A DNA stretch of 64,000 bases, from positions 443,787 to 507,786 of the forward strand of contig MNCI01022386.1 of the NCBI GenBank assembly GCA_015680685.1. The letters run 5' to 3'. The notes under the pieces were generated by a model. The model was not told where the DNA came from. It did no database searches and was given only the letters and a program-made list of their open reading frames with translations. The DNA is from Gnetum montanum. Lineage: Eukaryota > Streptophyta > Gnetopsida > Gnetales > Gnetaceae. Position numbers and translations under genes: made by a program. Below are positions 33,678-45,479 of this stretch, piece after piece (the first letter of the stretch is position 1; every line of letters starts with the position of its first letter).

Positions 33678-36600
33678 TATGGGATTATTGACTAACGCTA
33701 GACTTAACAAATTGAATTAACAAAATTGACTACCCGAGTGTATGAATCAACACATTATAAAAATTACGGTGTTCATGAAAAAAAATTGAACACCATGAAA
33801 TGACTCCAAAAAATTGGACAACACGTCCTTTGATGTTGTGAAGTCAGTTGGGAAGATCAAACAATCCCAGGCAATGGAGGTTCATAAGGTTTTGAAGGAT
33901 CTTTGTTGACTTATGGTGCATGCGGGAGCTGAGGCGACTGTGGTTGTTCAGCTGCCATTGCAACTTCCAACAAGAGGTAGAAAACATCCAACAATGCTTT
34001 CATTTTCTTCTCCTTACTTTTAGGATCATGCATGGTCCACGTAACTTCATGAATGAGGGTTGAAGTGGGCACATCCCAAGGATAGGGAATTTCTAGAAAT
34101 AACTCCTTGGCATTGATGAACTAGGTAGTGAATTGCTTGCATTCAATAGTGAACACCCTGACTATGTTTTATAGTCCATGGTAATCATTCATTCTCTTGG
34201 CCAGGTTCTTGGTAGTTGATCGTTGATTAGTAAATTGTGCCCTAAGAACCTTCAGTTCAATGTTTGTTGTCTCTAGCTTTTGCTTGATGTCTTTATGGTG
34301 CTTGAACTTGACCTTGTATAGCAAATATGAGTTGGCTACTTGCTTTTCAAGTTTTGACTGTGGCCATCCGGTAGTTAGCATTGTCAGTTTTGCATAGCGA
34401 AGATTGGCTAGTTCCATATACTTTGTCATCTCTTCAATTTGCAACTCCTTTAGGAAAATCTCCACTCTATTATAGGCATCTCCATCAATGATGGGCTGCC
34501 ACACTTCTCTTCCTTACTGGAGTTGCTTGAGGGCCTTATTTACTTTTTCCTTGGCCATTTAAATGTGCTTCTCATTCACTTCCTTTTGTAGGCCAACCTA
34601 GTCTCTATAGTGATTCTTGACTCTTTCAAATTTGAAAGCTTCATTTTTCTAAGCAGCAATCTCAATGCCAGATTTTTGGCGTAAGGCTTGGACCTCCTCC
34701 ATAGATAAATTACAATTATTTGTAGCTAATTTCCTTAACTCTATGTTTACCTTGGCTAGCTATTCTTACTATTGATGAATGAATTTATGCATTTGTTGCT
34801 TTTGTGCATCAACATTGCGCAGGTGATGGTTTTTAGCATTTAGTGATTCCTTTTCTTGACGCATTTGAACTAAGTAGGTTTTTACTTCTACTATGGACTG
34901 GTTGAAGATGGTCGTTACTGTTTCCTCCTAAGCTTGTTTTAGTCATTCTTAAAGTTGTTGAAAAGCTTCATCTCTGATTATTGCTAGGCTAAGGAGTGCG
35001 GGATCAGCAAAATAGGCATGCAATTTAGCAACTTTTGTAGCTGATGAGTAGTGAGGTACCCCCTACGCCCAACCATATGAATCACAAGTGTTCACACACA
35101 ATTCGGTTGAATTCCATGGATGGGACTAGTTGTGGCATTTAGATCGTTATGCCTTAATCGTAGTTCATTGTCTTCTCACTTGGGCTAGTGGTAGCTTTGT
35201 CACGTATGGTTTAGTCCAGAATGAGACATATGATTCTTGATGTTGTTTTGACCTTATGCTACTCCTAATGATAATAAAGAAATTAATTGTTTAAACTAAT
35301 TAACAATGGAAAGTAGAGTCTAAACTAGCCTATGAGCAATGAGTGTCCATTCCCAACTTGCCATACATGTCCTGAACCCACATATCCACTACTGGGATTA
35401 CCAAGTGCTATGCTATTGGACAAACCAAGCAATAACGCTGTTGGGATTACCAAGCGAATACATGTTTACACTCGAAACTAGTTGCGCTCATTCCACCAAC
35501 TCATTAACATGCATGGAAATGTAAATATTAACTAAGTACATGAAATATAAATTACATTAAAAGTAAATTTAATCTAAGTAAAAGTACTACAATGAATAAG
35601 AATCAATCTCGATCTTATTGTTGTTCATGAAATGTGTCCAGGTACATTGCCACTCGAATAAGATGTTGTACAACTGACTCAGATCCACACTATGGACACT
35701 TACTAACTGTTCTCTAAGATTACAGAATAAAACTGTAAGAGTTCAGCTACTCTATTGACAAAAGAATTACATAAACATAGCTAAGCACATATTTATAGAG
35801 GAAAATAGACACTGCATCGATGAGACTACGTCGATGAGGCTGCGTCAATGCAACAGACTACATCAACGGGGCCTAGTTAACAAGGCCTAGTCAATGCAAC
35901 AAACTGTATCTCATCAGTAGCCAAGTGTTAATTTTGTGCTTGAGCCATTTCAAGTTGCTCTTCTAGGATGATGCATTTGCCCTTTGCTTCTAATAGCTCC
36001 ATATGGGTTGCAGTAATGTTGTCCAGAAAATCGAAGATATTCGAAATTGGTTGCTTGGTCTCCACCAGCCAATCAAGAAACTTTTTGTATTGGGCTACAC
36101 TCAATCTTCCGCTAACCATGCCTACAAATGTTTGTACATCTTGAAGTGTAGATATGTCTAGTATAGACGTCCCAAGTGTGTTAAGCACTTCGGCAATTCG
36201 GTTAATAACAACTTCAGCAATGGTCTCCTATCCTTGGTGCTACATCACCAATACGATTGCCCCCTCACCCTTCTCCAAGTGCATCAAAAAGGAAGTAGCA
36301 TTCCCAGAGTTTTCTAGGAATAAATGGTGTTGAGATAGAGACACTGTCACCTCTCAGGCACTAGGATTCGATCTTACAGGAAATTGCATTTTTTGGATAG
36401 AGAATATTTGTCCACCTCTTTCCATCTAGCTAATTGTTCAAGTCACCTCATTAAGGTGACTCATCGTAGGTCGATATACAGATGGATCTCGCCACTCGTT
36501 GCTGCACACTGCTCCTACTCACATAGGAGCTACTCTTAGATTTTGTGCAAGCACTTAATGGTATGTAGGCCTCCAACATTATTTCTTGAGTAGATAGTAG

Positions 36601-37590
36601 AGGTGGCAACTACTGCTCCCCTTCTTTAGACATAGCAGGTGTCTTATCCTTCATCATTTCAAACCACGAGGCTAGAGAAGTATGCTTGATTGTGTCATTT
36701 GCATAGTAGATGATCCTTGCCCTTTTGCAAAATTTCTAGATGAGACATGAGAAAGGCAAGGTTTTCCTTCCACATTCATTCTCTTTGAAGCACTTCTTGA
36801 TTTCTAAATAGATCAATTGTGGAAGGTTCATCAGAAATCTCCTGCTTAGCACAACACATGCTTAGGCGAAAAAGGTAGTCATCTTATTAGGCCTCATCAT
36901 CAGATTGAGGTGATAGGCTACTATCTTAAAGTATACACGTTCCACTAGTGTGAGCATGCCGAATTCCTTACAGTTGATCTGGTAACACCACTGGGTCCAC
37001 TCCTTTCTGGCCTTAGGGTCAACTTGTGTAGACAGCTCTACCAATTGTGTCCCAGTATCAGGCAACCTAAGAATTTGTGCAATAACATTAGCTGAGTAGG
37101 ACACCTAAATGTTCTTGATCTTCATTATGGAGCTTGTCCTTCTATTTTTTTAGAAGAGATATGTCTCTCTCATGTACCACTCCTTACTAGAAGTGATGAT
37201 TGGCCACATGGAAGAGGTTTGCAATTGTGTTTTTACTTCTGCTAGAGCATGTTCTAAAAATGGCCTAAAGTTTAGTTCTTGGAGAACTGAGCGTTGGATA
37301 TCATGGGGGGCTTGATGGTGTTGAGGCAGGCTTGTGTTCGTGTGACTTCAAGCCTCAGTATGGGTCCTAGTGCTTCCCCACACTGCGATTGTTCTGTTTT
37401 AACTTCTTCTTTGAAAATCAGTCGAATAGATTTCACTTCGGGTTCCTTTCAAAGAGATCTCGTTGCATAGGTTGCTTCTAGTTGATCCTGGGCCTTTTCT
37501 TGTTGGCCCCTTCTAGCCCTAGGTTGTTTCTCCCTTGGTTGCGATGGTCCTCCCTCTTGCGATCGTTTCAATCTTAGCATCATCTATAAT
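33678..37590 (-). pseudogene. coiled-coil ORF of element M, plant-transposon-protein-like
   Basis: Damaged long reading on the minus strand, interrupted by a solo LTR. The N-terminal part (about 37590-37450) is basic (RLKRSQEGG, then PREKQPRARRG). A middle domain (37104-36700) has VIAQILRLPD, EWTQWCYQINCKEF, ERVYFKIVAYHL and LPFSCLI followed by KFCKRARI. This order and the LPFxCLI..LC signature resemble the 'putative plant transposon protein' domain (PF20167-like). A Gln/Glu/Lys-rich coiled coil follows (36188-34169; open frames 35928-36188 and 34169-34504), with a short Pro-rich end near 33850. The role of such proteins is unknown. The domain match is from memory, not a search. Confidence 0.55.
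35042..35916 (-). repeat. solo LTR inside the M ORF
   Basis: TGATGAGTAGTGAGGTACCC at the left and GTATCTCATCA at the right, 875 bp, with perfect GTAGC duplications (35037-35041, 35917-35921). The M reading continues across after removal. U3 carries TCGATGAG / GGGGCCTAGTTAAC units like the M and F LTRs. Confidence 0.94.
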
Positions 37591-37650
37591 CACAACATGA
37601 CCACAATTGGAATACCTTATCTCCTTGGGAATGGTACACTTGGCTAAGTT

Positions 37651-37829
37651 GTGATTATGGATAATTTAATCAATTTTAATCATTATTTTATTTGCGTTTT
37701 AATGTTAACTAGTCATTTTGGAAGGTGTTGGAAGGTTTAACTCTCAAAAATTGATGGTTTCATATTGTTGCATTCATTAACCCTTTAGAGAAGTTAGAAA
37801 AATTTTCAAAAAATTTAACCCTTCGGCAA
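37651..37829. other. AT-rich spacer
   Basis: Short AT-rich sequence between the M interior and the transporter fragment. No LTR seen here. Confidence 0.45.
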
Positions 37830-38290
37830 TCCCACCACATTGCTGCTGCTTCGAAATGGCGGCAGGACCCATCTCAATCGGGAAGAAGGCCGCTGCGCAG
37901 TGGAGCTCCCCGCCGTTGTCGTGGACGATGATTTGCAGCGATGTGATGAGCAGAAACAGTGCGGCTGTGAATCCCAACGTGATCGTCAGCAACAGCACTC
38001 GCCGGCCCACGCGATCGATCAGGAACGCTGCCACCAACACGGAGGACGCTTCCAGGAAACCACCGCGATCGTCGCCTCCAGCACCGCGGAGCTTTGACCG
38101 ATGACACACTTTTGTTGGAATTTGTGGCAGCGTTATCGGATTTGCTGACATTAATGTATGCCTCGGCTTTAGCTTGTAAGTTGAAGGGCGCCTGCCACAG
38201 AAGCCATCTGAGATGTGCGAGTTTCTTGTCGCTCTCCCAGGCCTGATTCAGCTTTCTGTGCGCGGAATCGATAAAGTCTAGATTTGCAAT
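37830..38290 (-). pseudogene. MFS sugar/polyol transporter fragment
   Basis: Fragment of a plant monosaccharide or polyol transporter, a 12-helix plasma-membrane or tonoplast H+ symporter. The minus strand gives SVLVAAFLIDRVGRRVLLLT, including the family signature D-R-x-G-R-R. A hydrophobic helix follows (LGFTAALFLLITSL). A one-base shift upstream gives GQSSAVLEATIAVVSWK, and before that a segment aligning with the LxxxxGxxxxQQxSG-YYS region (LLWQAPFNLQ, AYINVSK). The fragment covers about one quarter of a transporter of about 500 residues. The shift and a shortened end make it a pseudogene. Its high G+C stands out against its surroundings, so it is probably a gene piece captured or left behind. 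Confidence 0.65.
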
Positions 38291-39030
38291 ATAGACGCTT
38301 CATGCACTTTCAGACGACAAAAACAGCAGACAGGTATTGAAGCAGCGGAACTCGGTGACGGAGGAGCCGAGCTCGTTAGAGAGAGTCGGCACGTTGGTGC
38401 TGCTGCTGTAAAGGTTGCAAAGCACCTTGAAATTCTGGTTACTCATGGTGAATTTGCGCAGCACCGTGGTGGAAGGAGGAGCCTCACAAATGAGGCAGCG
38501 AAGCTTGCTGAACTGCGCAATGGATATCTGGATGAGCTTCAACAAGGATATGAGTTTATCCAGATGGAGCAGCTTTACTACTGTGAGCACCTGTTTGAAA
38601 ATCTTGCTGTGCGTTGAGCAGCGACGTAGGATGACTGTTGATTATGGGAGCAACTGGCTCGCAGTCCTTAGATCCGTCGTTTTTGTCAAAATGAAGACGC
38701 AATGGGACAACTTGCAGAATGGTTTGCAGTATAATTTTAGCTACTGCCATTTTGAATAATGACGTACAGGGCAAAGGCAGGTGGGATCCTGGTCAGGGAA
38801 TCTCCGAGAGCTTTGTATCGTTGAAAACAATTGAGGGAAATAAAAGATCGGGCAAAATCCATTTACCTGTTTCATATTGTTTGCATGGCAGTTAACGAGA
38901 AACGAATGGCTGGTGTCAGAAGAAAGAAGAAAGATTGCCATGCATGGGAGGGCAGTTGCCCTTCTATTTTTTAGAAAGATCTCGGTTCAAATGCCTATTG
39001 ATCGGCAGTGGAATGGCAGGTAACTATCAT
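38291..39030. other. moderate-GC segment, unidentified open frames
   Basis: Overlapping open frames exist on both strands (plus 38415-38759, minus 38300-38590), but neither shows a motif I recognise. It may be further decayed host gene sequence linked to the transporter fragment, since its composition is similar. Confidence 0.35.
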
Positions 39031-39088
39031 CGGCACTTTATTGCTTACATTAATTTAATCGGTACTTTATTGCTTACATTAATTTAAT
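39031..39088 (+). repeat. tandem duplication, two units of 29 bp
   Basis: CGG(C/T)ACTTTATTGCTTACAT followed by TAATTTAAT, twice in a row with one base difference. Confidence 0.9.
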
Positions 39089-40859
39089 GAGGACCGAGGC
39101 AAAGTCAAAAGAACATTTATTAATGGTATAAATAACGACCTAATGCAAGTGGCATGCTTAATCATTATTTTAGTTCATTTATTTAATTAAATGGATTGGC
39201 AAAAGGTAGTAAAGGGTTTGGGGATGATTTAACAAAATTAGTTATTTATAAAACATAATGATATATTTTCAGTTCTTTATTTTATCTAGGATACCATCAC
39301 AAAGGGTCAAAACTCATGGAACTCTGAATTGTCATGGGATCAAAAATTATTAATCATGGCCTTGTGCTAGCCTGGAAGAGTTCATAAGCATTTAGCCCGT
39401 GAACTTTCAATTGCATGCAAGTGCAAGGATAACAAAAACAATAGAAACTTTAAAAGGATGCAATAATATATAAAATATAAAAAATCAAAAAGATTATCAA
39501 ATAAGAACATAAAATAAAACTTGTAGGTAAACTATAATGTTTTAAACATGATAAAAAAAATCACATAACCAAAATAGCATTAAACATGGGCCACCTTTTA
39601 ACACCCCCTTAATTAATCAATATTTAATATATAAACTTTATAGATCATAATTTTGACTATATATATACATATATATTGATTATAATTTATAATTAGAATT
39701 CCATTCCCAATCATCTAACAAGTAAAAGTAATTAGTATGAGGATAGCTTTCAGCATAAGACTTATACCAGACTTTATGAAGAGGACATACTTTTGTTAGA
39801 TCATAACTAGCTGCAACTTTTGGATTTTTCCTTAGTTTATTATTTTTTCAGGGGGAAATAGAAAGGGGATGGTGAAAAAGGATAAGGGAAAATGAGATGA
39901 ATTGAGGAAAATTAGAAAAAGGTAGGAGAATTTTTTTTCTCTCTTTTTTTTTTTGAATTTTGGGGAAATGGGTTAAAAAGGGAAATGGAGGCTAGGGTGA
40001 GGATTGCTATGGGACCCCATGGTGCACTTCATTCTTAAGGTAGGAATTCCAACACAAGTTTAGTTGATTAGCTGTATTGCCACAGAACATGGTCCTTTCA
40101 AAAACTTTGCCTATGGTGTAGTTAAACCCTTATGCATGTGCTTTAATTATAAGCTAGACAACATCATAGCAAGTCTCTTGGGTGGCTAAGGGTTCTCAAG
40201 TGGAGAGGAACACACTTCACCCTATGGCTCAGAGGATAGCCATGGATCATCATAGGGTTGGGGCTTATGATAGAGAAAATGGATTTTTTTAAGATCACCT
40301 AGTGATTGTGGCTAACTGTTCTCCAACCTCACATGTCTTACATTCATATGACCATGATAATAACATGATAAGTTAGCATAAATCTCATCATTCATAATCC
40401 AACATAACTAATAGAACCAAAACATTGAAATAGATTGGGAAGAATCATAGAATTGTTGAAATATATCATATAGAGGAGATTTTATATAATGGTAATATGA
40501 TATAACATGAATAATATATAGAATATTATACTTGCCTTATTTTCAAATGGTGTTATGATGACCAAATGCTTAGTAACTCAAATGATCATAACGATTATTA
40601 AAATCATATTGAAAAGCATAAATAGATCAAACCATAACCAATATGCTAAGAAAGAGATGATGGTGGACTTAACATGCATGAGAAAATGATGGACATGCAA
40701 AAAATAAAATAAAATAAAATAAAAAAGAAAATGCAACTATACACAAATGAAATGCATGAAGAATGAGAAGAAAGCATGTAACTAAGGACCTACCAAGTGT
40801 TCATGAGGGGCACCTTAGTAGAAATGCTTTAAATAAAATGCATTAAAATTATATTTAAT
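39089..40859. other. AT-rich sequence, probable decayed retroelement 3' region
   Basis: No gene. It holds purine-rich tracts near 39850-40000 and an AAAAT pentamer run (40701-40725). Because an integrase C-terminus lies just above it on the minus strand, this is likely that element's 3' region, but no LTR pair is visible. Confidence 0.4.
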
Positions 40860-41085
40860 TTGTATCTTTGCAAATTATCAGGGCCAATGACATCTATGAC
40901 TATGGACCTGACCACATAGCAGAAAACTCATTTTGAGGACTTGTTTGACTAGATGCTCTATCTCTTTTTAGGACTAGATCTCCTACTTAAAGACTTTACT
41001 TGCATATTTCTTATCAAACCATCTTTTAATAGTTTGTTGATGATTAAGATTACAAAAATCAAATTGTATATATCAAATTTTAAAA
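40860..41085 (-). pseudogene. Ty3/gypsy integrase C-terminal fragment
   Basis: The minus strand reads HQQTIKRWFDKKYASKVFK, then GDLVLKRD, then EFSAMWSGP. This is the conserved C-terminal tail of Ty3/gypsy integrase (FDKK ... F..GDLVL ... F...W.GP). One stop precedes GDLVL. It differs from the Athila-type tail in element A, so a different gypsy family is represented. Confidence 0.75.
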
Positions 41086-41638
41086 AAAAAATAGTAAATG
41101 TAGAATTTTAGAAAAGTAAATTTAAAATAGAATAATGTTATTTAGAAAATCACCTTACCAAAGTTAGAATTGAGGTAAGGACTACCAAAATAAAAGTTGG
41201 AAAATAGAACTAAGAAATTGAATGTTTAGAAATCTAGAAATAAAATTGAAACATGGAAATAAAACTAAAAAATAGATAACTATTAATTGGAATTGGAATA
41301 AAAAAACATGCCAATGAAGGTTCAGGTAACTAGAAAAGAAAATAGCAATTGGAAAATAGAAGTTTTCAGGAAATGTAAACAGAAATTGGAAACAGAAATT
41401 GAAACTAAAATAGAAAAACTAGATTTTAGGAAACTAAAATAGTAGTTGTAAAATAAACAACTATAAACAAGATAGGAAACAAAAATGGGGGAAAAAAAAA
41501 TAGCCCAATGAAGGTTTAGATAACCAACAAAGGAAACTAAAATATGAAAATAGAGGTTTCTAGAAAAAGAAAATAAAAACTAAAAATAGATGACTATTAT
41601 CAGGAACAGGTAACAGAAATAGAAACATGGAGGATCAA
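41086..41638. repeat. A-rich degenerate simple sequence
   Basis: Purine-rich, built on variants of GGAAATAGAAACTAAAATAG. No coding signal. Confidence 0.6.
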
Positions 41639-42494
41639 TGATGATCTGATCATATTTTGTGGATGGGACTAGTTGTGGCATTTAAATTGTTAAGCATTGA
41701 TAGTAGGATGCTATCTTCCCACTTAGACTAGTGGTAGCTTTTTCACAATAATTAATGTTGTTAGGTCTTGATTACTCCTAGAGATAAACATAATTGAGAA
41801 TGAGATTTAATCCTAAATCCAAGTACTAATGGTAATGTAAATTTACTTTAGCCTAGAGCGATGAGCATTTGGTCGTGGCTTACTGTACATGCCTTTGGCT
41901 CATGTAATTGTTACTAGGTTACCAAGCGTTATGCTATTGGGCAAACCAAGCAATAACACTACTAGGATTGCCAAACAATTACACTTAAAATGCTTGAAAC
42001 CAATCGTACTCATTCCACTTTACTAATGAATAAGTAAAGTAAAGTATTGGAAATGTAAATGATTAAACTAAGAAAACAATAAAAACTATGCTAAGTAAAA
42101 TAGTAAAACTAAGTGGATGTTGCAATGATGAAAAAAAATCTCAAATTTTATTTTTGGACATGAATTATGCCCAAGTACACTTCACTTAAATAAAGATTCC
42201 GTACAACTGCTCAACACCACACTACAGGCATTCACTCTATCACTAAAAATATGCAAACAAATTGAAAGAGTCTACCTAAGGATGGAATGAAAGTTCTTCG
42301 AATCATGCTACCAAGTGTTGTATTTATAGGCAAGCACACATCTCGTAATATCAGATATTTGATAATGTAGCATATGCTCGAATATTGGATATGTGATATC
42401 ACGGCTCTGATATTGTAGTGGACCAAAAATTGACTTTTTGTCAAATAGATGCCATATAGCATCAACAATATCCCAGCCCATTGATGATTCATCA
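41639..42494 (-). repeat. 3' LTR of element H
   Basis: The minus strand starts TGATGAATCATCAATGGG after GTGGAGGTA at 42494. Near the left end TGATGA joins directly to the GATC...TTTTGTGGATGGG part, so about 55 bases of the usual terminus (the AGGTACCCC stretch) are deleted. U3 carries AATATTGG / GATATC units. Confidence 0.85.
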
Positions 42495-43443
42495 TACCTC
42501 CACAATTGACTAAAAACTCATCCTAGAGTTAACAACATAGGATTGAGCTTTCTTTACAAAATTGGGAAGGTACAAGATTATCAATTGACTTTAACTATTG
42601 ACTAACTTTGAGTGCCACAATGGTTTCTTGATCTTTTTCTTTCATGTTGTGAAGGTCCTTCTTCTGGTGATCTCTTTGGGGCCATCTACAATCAACAATG
42701 GTTTGAAATTATTAGTGTGTTCCTATCACTTCTTAATAGTTCTTTGCCTTGCTCATACCCTTAGTTAGATCAAGTTCTTATCTTATTATGATTATAGAGT
42801 TTGAAATTTTTTTAAAAAGGAACCCCTTAGGTGTTATATCTTTTAGCTACTTATGACCTTCTATCATTTTCCTTACTTATTATGACCTAAAATAGTTGAT
42901 ATGGTTTTTTTTGAGTAATATATGAATCTTTTTGGCCTTAGTTTGATTGATTAACTTTAAGGTTATTATTATGTCCTTATCCTTTATAATATCTTTTGGG
43001 CGTTAGGAATCTGTGGCTCAAATTTTCAAATTTTTGTTCACTTATATCAAGTAATGCACACTCCCCACAACTAAGTTGAGTGCTTCAAGATCAACAAGAT
43101 TGAAGAATTATGGAAATTGGAGCTATGAGGGCAAAGTTATGGTCTTTGAAAGCTATTGTGCAAGAGTGTTGAGAAAAAACTATAAAAACTTCTCTTGTTA
43201 CAAATAAGAGATGAAAAATTGCACTAACTCCCACATGTATATATACTATTTTTTATATGTGCAAGATCATAGATACGACATCGTAGGTGCCTATGACATC
43301 ATAAATATGATGTCATCATTAAAAGGTTCACATTTTTCATTAATTGAAAAAAATGAGTTCAATGGAATGCTTGAAAGGTGTAAAGCTTATCTATAGTGAT
43401 GCATAGTTTTCAACATTTTAGCATTTAAGTTTCATGAAGAAGG
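42495..43443 (-). other. 3' region of element H
   Basis: The minus strand beside the LTR matches the corresponding tails of A and C (TACCTTCCCAATTTTGTAAA, then GATGAGTTTTTAGTC). The rest up to F is AT-rich with no recognised gene. Confidence 0.7.
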
Positions 43444-44397
43444 TGATGAGCATCAAAGTGTCACATCGACAAGCCCTTGTTGACTCAGCCTCGTCAATAG
43501 GCCCTTGTCAACAAGGCCCCATTTACATGGTGTTGTCCTATTGGTGGGGTTGCATTGACGTAGCGTTTGCTATGTTGACAGGGCCCTATCCATGCAGCCC
43601 TAGAGAAAAAATTATAAGTATGAGTTTCCATCCATGTTTATGGGCATTCAAGTCATAATAGTAGTAGATCTTTTACAATTTATCTATTTGAAAGTTAGAA
43701 TATTTTCCTGAGTGCCCATAGTAGGAGTCATTGAGTGTTCAAATCTTTATTCGAGTATTATTGTACCTAAGCATGATAGTGTGTACGACAATAAAGACAA
43801 GCTTCTTAATAAACATTGCAACATTATGGATAGTTTAGCTATTTTATTCATGCATTTAATGGTTTTAGTTATTTATTTAATGTTTTTTAGTAATTAAGAT
43901 AATTAGGTAATTAAGCAAGATAAGCTAGGTATATTAAATACATAAGTACAATCACTTCAAGCATAAAACATATTTTCTTGGTAATCCTAGTAGCGTTATT
44001 ACTTGGTGCGCCCAGTAGCATAGTGCTTGGTAACCCAGCAATGGATACAAGGGTTCAAGACATGTATGGAAAGTAAGACTGGATGCTTATGTTAGGACTA
44101 GTTAGAGATTAGTGAGTTAAATTAAATTAGTCATTAAATTAATTTATCTATCTCTTCAAGTACTAAAGAACATAAAACATGAAATGATAAAAATCATATG
44201 CCTTGATTACACTTAACCATACCTTTGTACTTCACAAGTGTAATTGGGAAGACAACAAAAAACCATTAGGGTAAAGTTTGCTTCATAGAAGACTAGTGCA
44301 CCAAAAAATAGAGAGTTCATAGAATTTGATTGGATCACACGTGAATGCCTCGTGATTTGTATGGTTGGGAATAGGGGTACCTCTTCATCACTCATCA
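43444..44397 (+). repeat. 5' LTR of element F
   Basis: TGATGAGCATCAAAG ... CACTCATCA, 954 bp. U3 carries TTGAC-rich units (CCCTTGTTGACTCAGCC, CCCTTGTCAACAAGGCC) and TGACG. ACAATAAAGACAAG lies near 43786. Confidence 0.9.
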
Positions 44398-44462
44398 TTA
44401 GCATCGTTGTCAAAGACTCTGTTTGTTAAAATGAACACTATCTAGTTTTGTTATATCATTAA
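44398..44462 (+). promoter_or_regulatory. primer binding site and leader start of F
   Basis: TTAGCATCGTTGTCAAAGAC follows the LTR, a degraded tRNA-Asp-like site. The leader is then cut by E after ATATC-ATTAA. Beyond E it resumes TATCGTTGGATGAACCC, which aligns with the C leader near 27250-27280. Confidence 0.75.
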
Positions 44463-45348
44463 TGATGAATCATGATTTTCCAGGTGTTGATATTGGACCC
44501 TTAACATCAGACCCTTGATATCGGACCCTCAATATTAGGTACACAATATTACAGCCTGGATAACAATATCAGATACATGATATCATGATTCCTGTGTAAA
44601 CCTATAAATACACATTTGGGCACATAGGAAGGGAGAGTCAGTAAGTGTAGTAGTAGAGTATTTTTGTTCATTTTTAGTTCATCTTAATTCTTTCCCCAGT
44701 GCATGCTCGCAGTGTGATGATTGTAATTGTATGGAACCTTTATTCAAGTGTGATGTACTTGGACATGTGCATGACTAGCAATAAAGATCAAGATTACTTC
44801 ATCATTATAGCATTCACTTAGTTTTAATTACTTAACTATTATTGTTATTTATTTTTTTCTTAATTAATATTTCTTTACCTTCATTTATTATCCCTATTAT
44901 TAAACATGGAATGAGTACGACTTAATCACAAGCATTTAAGTGTGACTACTTGGTATCCCAGTAGTGTATCTAGGAGTGTTTAAGTAACATGTGCTTGGTA
45001 ATTCTAGAAGTAGTACACGAAGTCCAAGATGTGTACAGATGATTAAGGACGGATGCTCATCGCACTTAGGCTAGCTTAGATTTTGCTTCTCATTCCCTAT
45101 TAGCTTAAAATAAAGTTATTTTCCATTGCCTCTAGGAGTAGCATTAGTTTGGGACCACATCATACACCTTACTCTGGACTAAACCATACATGATAAAGCA
45201 AATACTAGTTCAGGTGGGAAGATAGTGAACTGTGATCAACATGTAACTATCTAGACACCACAACTAGCCTATCTACAAAGTTTGATCGGATCATGCATGA
45301 ACGCTTGTATTCGTATGGTTGAGTGTAGAGGTACCTTGCCACTCATAA
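44463..45348 (+). repeat. 5' LTR of element E
   Basis: Starts TGATGAATCATGATTTTCC and ends ACTCATAA, a mutated form of ACTCATCA. U3 has GATATCGG and GATATCATG units. The TATAAATA box is at 44603-44610 and GCAATAAAGATC is in R/U5. Confidence 0.9.
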
Positions 45349-45370
45349 TTGGCATCATTGCTGGGGACGG
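45349..45370 (+). promoter_or_regulatory. primer binding site of element E
   Basis: TTGGCATCATTGCTGGGGAC directly after the LTR, a tRNA-Asp-like Athila site. Confidence 0.85.
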
Positions 45371-45479
45371 TGCTAGTTATTTAGATTAGTTGCATCATCC
45401 AAGATTGCTGTAACGAAGCCTTGATGATATATCTTTTAGAAAGAAGTAGTTGCAAATAAGTCTCTCTCACAAGAATATG

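Larger units (their letters stand above)
18631..37650 (-). mobile_element. element M: Athila-type LTR with a non-gag-pol ORF; host of D, C and a solo LTR
   Basis: The minus-strand 3' LTR (18631-19512) and polypurine tract are followed by D, inserted at a GAAGG duplication. M's internal sequence resumes at 33678 and runs to about 37650. Subtracting D and the solo LTR leaves about 3.2 kb of internal sequence. It encodes a coiled-coil protein, with no gag, protease or pol. No 5' LTR is found before the sugar-transporter fragment, so the right end is truncated or unresolved. Confidence 0.65.
41639..43443 (-). mobile_element. Athila-like element H, 3' end
   Basis: Minus-strand element represented by its 3' LTR, a polypurine tract and the end of its 3' region. 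It is interrupted at 43443 by element F, so its remainder should lie beyond the window. Confidence 0.75.

Noticed and set aside
38415-38759. 114-codon plus-strand frame as a host gene
   Set aside because: No recognisable domain, overlapped by an equally open minus frame, and no supporting splice or start context.
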